In this document: one piece after another, positions 14,476-18,821 of the stretch
How positions within the stretch are numbered: position 1 is the stretch's first letter
Layout: each line of letters begins with the position of its first letter
From: Thermococcus sp.
Lineage (GTDB): Archaea; Methanobacteriota_B; Thermococci; Thermococcales; Thermococcaceae
NCBI GenBank assembly: GCA_027035445.1
Contig: JALVUT010000050.1
Coordinates: forward strand, 1 to 18,821
Reading direction: 5' to 3'
DNA: 18,821 nucleotides
Position numbers and translations under genes: made by a program
Notes under the pieces: generated by a model
Seen by the model: only the letters and a program-made list of their open reading frames with translations
What the model was told of the DNA's origin: nothing
The model's database searches: none

Positions 14476-14955
14476 TCATCCCTCGATTTCTATTAGTGGG
14501 TCTCCTGTGTTGACGGTGTCGCCTTTTTTGATTAGGATTTTTTTGATTGTTCCGTTTTTTGGGGCTGGGATTTCGTTCTCCATTTTCATTGCTTCCAAGG
14601 TTAGAAGCCCCTGACCCGCTTCAACCCGATCACCCTCCCTAACCAACACCCTCAAAACCTTACCCGGCATCGGAGCAACAACAACACTGCCCTCAGCTAC
14701 CGTTGAGGCCTCATGAACAGCGGGAATTGGTGCTGAATTACTTGCAACCTGTGGGGTGGAAGTTGGTCGTGCTGTTGGGGCGCTCTGAGTGGCCGCCCGC
14801 GCCATCATGCTCAAAGTACTCGTATCGATTCCAAGCTCCTTTGCCTCAACGGTGTACTCTTTACCCTCAAAAGCCACCCTAAAGCGACCAGTTCCGAGCT
14901 CTTCAACCTCAACCTCGTACTCAACACCGTCAACGATGACTCTGACCCTCGCCAT
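14476..14955 (-). CDS. mmdC: Biotin carrier subunit of methylmalonyl-CoA decarboxylase
   Basis: 159 residues. The C-terminal biotinyl domain (about 88-159) carries EAMKMEN with Lys124 as the biotinylated residue, plus the flanking APMPGKV and GDPLIEIEG strands. It shuttles the carboxyl group from the carboxyltransferase to the membrane subunit. An N-terminal small beta domain (1-45, VDGVEYEVEVEEL) is joined by an Ala/Pro/Thr/Ser-rich flexible linker (about 52-85), the usual design. The start ATG 14955 is favoured because GGTGA and GGAGG lie just upstream; ATG 14964 is possible. Codon use changes inside the biotinyl domain: upstream of about 14600 codons often end in T or G, and the last 30 codons end in A or C with seven AAA lysine codons. 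This may reflect recombination. Confidence 0.94.
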   Translation of the reverse strand: MARVRVIVDGVEYEVEVEELGTGRFRVAFEGKEYTVEAKELGIDTSTLSMMARAATQSAPTARPTSTPQVASNSAPIPAVHEASTVAEGSVVVAPMPGKVLRVLVREGDRVEAGQGLLTLEAMKMENEIPAPKNGTIKKILIKKGDTVNTGDPLIEIEG

Positions 14956-14957
14956 CT

Positions 14958-15329
14958 TCACCATCCTCCCATCTCATAGTTGAAGTCCTCAACGTCGTCC
15001 ATGCCGGTTTGGAGACCGTAGAGTCTCCATGCGTCAGAAACTTTCCTCTTAAACGGCAGCGGCCTTAGCTGGGCTGCTTTTTCTGCGGTGTACGCCATTA
15101 CCGCTGCAGTGATAACCGCTAGGTCACGTGGCGGTACCTTGGGTTTCCCTTCTCTGGTGACTGCCTCCTCTTTTGAAACCTGTGTGAGGCCTTCTTTTTC
15201 GACGAGCCTCCTCTCAAACCATCCAACGGAATAAAGGATGACCGCCAGTATACCCAGTATACTGAAGACTATGGTCACCCCAATGATGGTTATCCAGAGG
15301 CCATCTATGAACTCACTCATCGCTATCAT
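14958..15329 (-). CDS. mmdD: OadG-like small membrane subunit of the decarboxylase (delta/gamma)
   Basis: 123 residues with one N-terminal transmembrane helix (about 10-36, LWITIIGVTIVFSILGILAVILY). A charged soluble part then contains PPRDLAVITAAVMAY, the family's C-terminal helix for anchoring the cytoplasmic subunits to the membrane subunit. The protein ends in an acidic/aromatic tail (DDVEDFNYEMGGW). In the sodium decarboxylase family this subunit assembles and stabilises the complex. The start ATG 15329 has GAGGTG six bases upstream; ATG 15320 is a weaker alternative, and the longer upstream frame is a shadow of mmdA. It sits 10 bases after mmdA and 2 bases before mmdC, in an obvious operon. 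Confidence 0.88.
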   Translation of the reverse strand: MIAMSEFIDGLWITIIGVTIVFSILGILAVILYSVGWFERRLVEKEGLTQVSKEEAVTREGKPKVPPRDLAVITAAVMAYTAEKAAQLRPLPFKRKVSDAWRLYGLQTGMDDVEDFNYEMGGW

Positions 15330-15339
15330 CCTTTGCACC

Positions 15340-16908
15340 TCACAGAGGGGTGTTGCCGTGCTTCTTCGGCGGTAGCTTGACGCGTTTACTCTCAAGGGCC
15401 TCAAGACTCAGGATGATCTTCGCCCTGGTTTCAGCGGGGTCGATAACGTCGTCGATGTAACCTCTTGCTGCTGCGACGTACGGGTTGGCGAACTTCTCGC
15501 GATACTCGCTTATCTTCTCCTGACGAACCTCCTCAGGCTTTTCAGCTTGGGCAATCTCCTTCCGGAATATGATGTTCGCCGCTCCTTCTGGTCCCATAAC
15601 AGCTATCTCTGCCGTCGGCCACGCGTAGACGAAGTCGGCACCAAGGTGTTTGCTCCCCATGGCAAGGTATGCCCCACCATAGGCCTTCCTGAGGATTATG
15701 GTGACCATCGGTACGGTGGCCTCGGCGTAGGCGTAGAGAACTTTTGCTCCGTGTCTGATGATCCCGCCGTACTCCTGCTGTGTACCAGGAAGGTAACCTG
15801 GAACGTCAACGAGCGTAACTATCGGGATGTTGAATGCATCGCAGGTTCTGACGAAGCGTGCAATCTTATCCGAGCTATCTATGTCGAGAACGCCTGCGAA
15901 GTGTATAGGGTTGTTGGCGACTATTCCAACGGTTTTCCCGTTCATTCTTCCGAAGCCAACCACGGCGTTCGTGGCGAAATAGGGTAGGATCTCAAGGAAG
16001 TCCGGACTACCGTTCTCGTCGCGGTCGACTACCTCATAGATGACGTTCCTGACGTCGTACCCCCTGTTCGGGTCGTCCGGGACGATGCTGTAAAGGTTCT
16101 CGGTCTTCCTGAATGGCAGGTCGTTCGTCCTAACGCGTGGTGGCTTTTCTAGGTTGTTGGAGGGGAGGTAACCAATGAGACGCCTTACCAGTGCCAGGAC
16201 TTCTTCGTCGCTCTTTCCTATCAGGTGAGCCTGCCCGGCCCTCTGAGCATGAACCATGGCTCCACCCAACTGTACTGGGGTGACCTCGACGCCAGTGACG
16301 GCCTTGACGACCTGCGGGCCGGTGATGAACATAAAGCTGGCCGGGTTGTCGACCATGAGGATGAAATCCCCTATCGCCGGGCTATAGACGGCTCCACCTG
16401 CACAGGGACCCATTATCGCTGTAATCTGAGGCACCACTCCACTGAGAAGGGTGTTCATCTTGAAGATATCACCGTACCCTTTAAGGGCATCGACGCCTTC
16501 CTGGATTCTCGCCCCGCCGGAGTCGTTGAGGCCTATAACCGGGGCGCCGGCTTCGAGTGCAAGTTCCATGATACGTTTTATCTTCGCCGCGTGCATCTCA
16601 CCGAGGGAACCGCCCATCACGGTGAAATCCTGGGCGAAGACGAAGACTAAACGACCATCTATGGTTCCATAGCCCGTTATGACACCGTCGGCTGGCAATT
16701 CCCTCTTGTCAAGTCCGAATTCGGTCCCGCGGTGCTTCACGAAGGCGCCTATCTCGACGAAGCTTCCCGGATCGAGGAGCTTCCCAATTCTCTCGCGGGC
16801 GGTGAGTTTCCCCTTGGCGTGCTGCTTTTCGACGGCCTTTTCACCACCCATCCCGGTGATCCTGTTCCTTCTCTCATACAGCTTACTAACCTTCTCCTCC
16901 ATGCTCAT
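15340..16908 (-). CDS. mmdA: Methylmalonyl-CoA decarboxylase carboxyltransferase subunit
   Basis: 522 residues, normal for acyl-CoA carboxyltransferases. It moves the carboxyl group from methylmalonyl-CoA to biotin on MmdC. The N-half has KLTARERIGKLLDPGSF, ADGVITGYG and the CoA-binding/oxyanion region LNDSGGARIQEG with MGPCAGGAVYSPA. The C-half has VDVPGYLPGTQQEYGGIIRHGAK, the second crotonase-like oxyanion site around LRKAYGGAYLAM, and VMGPEGAANI. These motifs indicate the MmdA/PccB type, not the biotin-lysine lyase type of oxaloacetate decarboxylase; this, with mmdB, points to decarboxylation rather than carboxylation. The start ATG 16908 is preceded by GGGGGAG; ATG 16923 lacks a site. It is the first gene of mmdADCB. 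Confidence 0.95.
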   Translation of the reverse strand: MSMEEKVSKLYERRNRITGMGGEKAVEKQHAKGKLTARERIGKLLDPGSFVEIGAFVKHRGTEFGLDKRELPADGVITGYGTIDGRLVFVFAQDFTVMGGSLGEMHAAKIKRIMELALEAGAPVIGLNDSGGARIQEGVDALKGYGDIFKMNTLLSGVVPQITAIMGPCAGGAVYSPAIGDFILMVDNPASFMFITGPQVVKAVTGVEVTPVQLGGAMVHAQRAGQAHLIGKSDEEVLALVRRLIGYLPSNNLEKPPRVRTNDLPFRKTENLYSIVPDDPNRGYDVRNVIYEVVDRDENGSPDFLEILPYFATNAVVGFGRMNGKTVGIVANNPIHFAGVLDIDSSDKIARFVRTCDAFNIPIVTLVDVPGYLPGTQQEYGGIIRHGAKVLYAYAEATVPMVTIILRKAYGGAYLAMGSKHLGADFVYAWPTAEIAVMGPEGAANIIFRKEIAQAEKPEEVRQEKISEYREKFANPYVAAARGYIDDVIDPAETRAKIILSLEALESKRVKLPPKKHGNTPL

Positions 16909-16951
16909 GAGAACTCCCCCCATTCTGACTGGAGGGGTTGTAGTTTGTAAA

Positions 16952-16959
16952 GTTTAAAA
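16952..16959 (-). promoter_or_regulatory. TATA box of the mmdADCB operon
   Basis: TTTTAAAC on the minus strand lies about 44-51 bases before ATG 16908, predicting a start near 16929 and a leader of roughly 20 bases. Confidence 0.5.
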
Positions 16960-17009
16960 GGGTTTTCAAAGGGATTAGGGCCACCTAACTGTGGTCCCTT
17001 CGGGCATTC

Positions 17010-17014
17010 AAAAA
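17010..17014 (-). terminator. T-tract terminator after the aIF2-beta gene
   Basis: Five T on the minus strand 18 bases after the aIF2-beta stop, followed by a hairpin-capable GGGACCAC/GTGGCCC segment (about 16978-16999). It should separate aIF2-beta from the mmd promoter. Confidence 0.4.
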
Positions 17015-17031
17015 TGAAGACGGTAACCGGT

Positions 17032-17466
17032 TTAAAGGTGTGCAATTGGGGTCTCGGCACCGCAGGCCTCACACTTGAGTATGTGGAAGCGCCCCTTCTT
17101 GATGATCTTCGTATCGGGACTCCCACAGACCGGGCAGATCACGAACTCCTTGAGGTACTTCTTCAGCTTGTTTCCTATGAGATAAGGTGTAAACCGTCCC
17201 TGCAACACGGCGCGCCTCCCCTCCAGGGTTCCTGCAGTGGCAACCTCCCTGAGTACAAACTTCAGGAGGTGACCGGGGCTGCGGTTCATGGCCTCGGCTA
17301 TGTCCACGAAATTTTCTATGAACGTTCTGCTGCCGGATATCGTGACCACGGCCGCGGGCACCTCAAAACGTGACGAGTGCTGCCTTACGTTCTCGGGAAG
17401 CTCCTCATAGGCTTTGTCCAGCAGATCCTTGAAATCGTAAAAGTCAGCTTTTTCCTCCTCGCTCAT
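17032..17466 (-). CDS. eif2b: Translation initiation factor aIF2, beta subunit
   Basis: 144 residues, standard length. aIF2-beta joins aIF2-gamma and aIF2-alpha to deliver initiator Met-tRNA to the ribosome. The N-terminal helix ([16 protein letters not shown]) contacts gamma. The central alpha/beta domain shows [10 protein letters not shown] and [23 protein letters not shown]. The C-terminal zinc ribbon has Cys111, Cys114, Cys132, Cys135 (CPVC and CEAC). The start is ATG 17466 with the strong site GGAGGTGGGAG. It has its own promoter (TATA near 17497-17505) and sits 54 bases after the MCM stop on the same strand. Confidence 0.96.
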   Translation of the reverse strand: MSEEEKADFYDFKDLLDKAYEELPENVRQHSSRFEVPAAVVTISGSRTFIENFVDIAEAMNRSPGHLLKFVLREVATAGTLEGRRAVLQGRFTPYLIGNKLKKYLKEFVICPVCGSPDTKIIKKGRFHILKCEACGAETPIAHL

Positions 17467-17496
17467 TCTCCCACCTCCACTGGGAATTGGCGAGCC

Positions 17497-17505
17497 CTTT
17501 TATAA
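17497..17505 (-). promoter_or_regulatory. TATA box of the aIF2-beta gene
   Basis: GTTATAAAAG on the minus strand lies about 31-39 bases before ATG 17466, predicting a start near 17475 and a very short leader. Confidence 0.6.
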
Positions 17506-17520
17506 CTTTGTTGGCCGTAT

Positions 17521-18821
17521 TTAGAGCACCCTGTAAAAGCCTGCCCTTGGCTCGTATATCCTTGAATTGGCGGAGAGCTCTTCAAGCATCTTGCGGGCTT
17601 CCGCCTTTCTTATGCCGTGTTTTCCTGCCTCCTCCAGTATCTTATCAACGGGCGCACCAAACTCCCCCTCGTCCTCCAGCGCTTTGATGATGTCGAGCAG
17701 TTTGTCTATCTTGTTTATCTTCTTCGAGCTCTTTCCGACCTCGAGTATTGAAACGTCCAGCGTCCCCTCCTCGTCCGTTGCTATGGTCTTTATCATGTCC
17801 TCGATTATCTTTATTGCTTCCCTTGCATCTTCCCTAGTCACCGTTTCGCTGAGGCGCATCCTTGCGTGTGCCTCACTCAGACGGATCAGGGCTTCCAGCT
17901 GCCTTGCGGTTATTGGAATTGGCTGTACCCCTTCATCCCCGCCACTGCCTTTGAATCCCCTTCTCATCCTGACGTAGTAGTTCTTTATCTCTCCCATGGC
18001 TTCTCTGCTAAGTACCGGGTGAATGTTCTTCCTGGCATAGGCAATGTACTTTTTCAGAAGGTCGTAGGGTATCTTTGGCGTAACCGCCTCTGCCTCACCT
18101 CTTCTCACCTTCAGAATGTGCTCCGCGATGCTTGTGTCGACCTTCTCGTCCGGTTCGTCGAGGAGCAGGAATATGAGGTCAAAGCGGCTTAACAGTGTTG
18201 GTGGGAGGTCAAGTTGTTCCGGTAGGGATTTGTGCCGGTTGAAACGACCGTACTTTGGATTCGCCGCGGCTATGACTGTCGTCCTAGAGTTCAGAGTGGC
18301 TGTTATACCAGCCTTCGAGATGCTAATAGTATTGTGAAGAACAAGCCCGTGGGAGACGAAGAGATGGTGTGGCTCAACGGTCACGTCGTAAACCCATTCC
18401 TGAGAGTCGTTTGGAACCCTCCTTACGCTGGATACCCGCAGAAAGTTAACGTTTCCTTCCATATGCTTCTTTACTCCCTTCACCTCTGCCTTGATCTCCG
18501 TAGCAACCCTCGCCACCTCACTCTGGACGATGCTGATGGCTAGGGGATCCTTCTCTGCGAGCTTTCTCCTGAAAGTTAGGTACGTCATGGGATAGCGCTG
18601 GATTACCGCACTTTTTCTCAGGTAATCGGCGGCTTCAACCGGGTTCTCATCAGCCATTCTTTCAACGGTTTTCATGTGCTTTTCTAACGCCTCCAGGAGT
18701 CCCTTCAATTTTGACTCAGAAACGAGCGTCGCCGTTGGGGACACCTTCAGGCTTTTTGATGGTTTGAATCCGAGCCCTTTTCCAGCCTTCAGGAGTCTTC
18801 TGCCCAGTTCGGCTGGGAACG
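17521..18821 (-). CDS. mcm: MCM replicative helicase (CDC21/MCM) with intein, 3' part
   Basis: The reading frame stays open to the window edge. The C-terminal extein (17521-18330, 269 residues) begins TISISKAGI and continues with STTVIAAANPKYG-type sequence (sensor 1: TTVIAAANPKYGRF). The arginine-finger motif LLSRFDLIFLLLDEPDE follows, then ARKNIHPVLS, a helical lid with LIRLSEAHARMRLSETV, and a C-terminal winged helix (residues after DKLLDIIKALEDEG). These are the ATPase and C-terminal parts of the archaeal MCM replicative helicase. The Walker A and B motifs and the N-terminal DNA-binding domain are outside the window. The GTG at 18744 is inside the intein and is not a start. The gene is followed by aIF2-beta. 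Confidence 0.95.
   Translation of the reverse strand, partial: FPAELGRRLLKAGKGLGFKPSKSLKVSPTATLVSESKLKGLLEALEKHMKTVERMADENPVEAADYLRKSAVIQRYPMTYLTFRRKLAEKDPLAISIVQSEVARVATEIKAEVKGVKKHMEGNVNFLRVSSVRRVPNDSQEWVYDVTVEPHHLFVSHGLVLHNTISISKAGITATLNSRTTVIAAANPKYGRFNRHKSLPEQLDLPPTLLSRFDLIFLLLDEPDEKVDTSIAEHILKVRRGEAEAVTPKIPYDLLKKYIAYARKNIHPVLSREAMGEIKNYYVRMRRGFKGSGGDEGVQPIPITARQLEALIRLSEAHARMRLSETVTREDAREAIKIIEDMIKTIATDEEGTLDVSILEVGKSSKKINKIDKLLDIIKALEDEGEFGAPVDKILEEAGKHGIRKAEARKMLEELSANSRIYEPRAGFYRVL
18331..18821 (-). mobile_element. Intein in MCM, C-terminal 163 residues
   Basis: The protein upstream of TISISKAGI does not belong to MCM and ends in the classic intein splice region. Block F is VYDVTVEPHHLFVS and block G is GLVLHN, ending in the His-Asn pair (18331-18336), with Thr as first extein residue (18328-18330). 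The insertion point is after the MCM EALEQQ-type motif, a site known to hold inteins in Thermococcales CDC21/MCM genes. The intein reaches the window edge; the visible part upstream of block F is lysine-rich and helical and may be the end of a homing-endonuclease domain, but no LAGLIDADG motif is visible here. Splicing residues needed at the C-terminal junction are intact, so splicing is likely. Confidence 0.92.

Noticed and set aside
14515..14570. A-runs in mmdC mRNA as programmed frameshift sites
   Set aside because: The zero frame continues to a proper biotinyl-domain end; shifted frames give no sensible extension.
13333..16908. Reading of the operon as an oxaloacetate decarboxylase
   Set aside because: The carboxyltransferase is of the MmdA/PccB acyl-CoA type with two crotonase-like oxyanion regions, not the pyruvate-carboxylase-like OadA type.
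1..18821. tRNA, rRNA, CRISPR array, insertion sequence, defence or toxin-antitoxin system
   Set aside because: I looked for cloverleaf arms, regular direct repeats, transposase motifs and defence domains on both strands and saw none. The only mobile element visible is the MCM intein.

Overview
The window looks like a chromosomal segment of a hyperthermophilic euryarchaeon of the order Thermococcales, most likely a Thermococcus. The gene content is purely archaeal: proteasome alpha subunit, SBDS, the exosome genes rrp4/rrp41/rrp42, aIF2-beta, MCM with an intein, archaeal SepF, and a sodium-translocating methylmalonyl-CoA decarboxylase operon. Start sites carry GGTGA/GGAGG ribosome-binding sites, promoters are archaeal TATA boxes with short leaders, and coding regions favour AGG and ATA codons. 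The species cannot be named from the sequence alone.

Layout from left to right. Positions 1-189 are the 3' end of a nicotinamidase gene; its tail overlaps the tail of an AI-2E-family membrane protein gene on the minus strand. Positions 1215-2040 hold two convergent genes I do not recognise, overlapping by 29 bases. Positions 2100-2378 look like a broken NifX-type gene with an in-frame TAG. A long minus-strand gene (2408-4312) encodes the alpha subunit of indolepyruvate:ferredoxin oxidoreductase, with no beta-subunit gene beside it. Small genes follow: two short membrane proteins, one coiled-coil protein and a HIT-family hydrolase (4394-5821).

Positions 5899-9726 are a tightly packed plus-strand operon for protein and RNA turnover: psmA, SBDS, rrp4, rrp41, rrp42, with 4-8 base overlaps between the exosome genes. 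It matches the known archaeal exosome superoperon, but the ribosomal protein L37Ae and rpoP genes that often follow rrp42 are absent. Independently promoted sepF (cell division) and a ZPR1 zinc-finger gene follow. Positions 11006-11331 hold no intact gene but contain what looks like a frameshifted remnant.

The right part is on the minus strand. A four-CBS-domain protein gene is followed by homoserine dehydrogenase, probably as one transcript. Next is a four-gene operon for a biotin-dependent Na+ pump (carboxyltransferase, small anchor subunit, biotin carrier, membrane decarboxylase subunit). It should decarboxylate methylmalonyl-CoA and export Na+. aIF2-beta follows with its own promoter, and the window ends inside an MCM helicase gene interrupted by an intein whose C-terminal part is visible.

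Most of the window is core genome. I found no convincing undescribed multi-gene system. The points most worth checking are the MCM intein, the iorA without iorB, two decayed genes, a codon-use switch inside the biotin carrier gene, and the shortened exosome superoperon.
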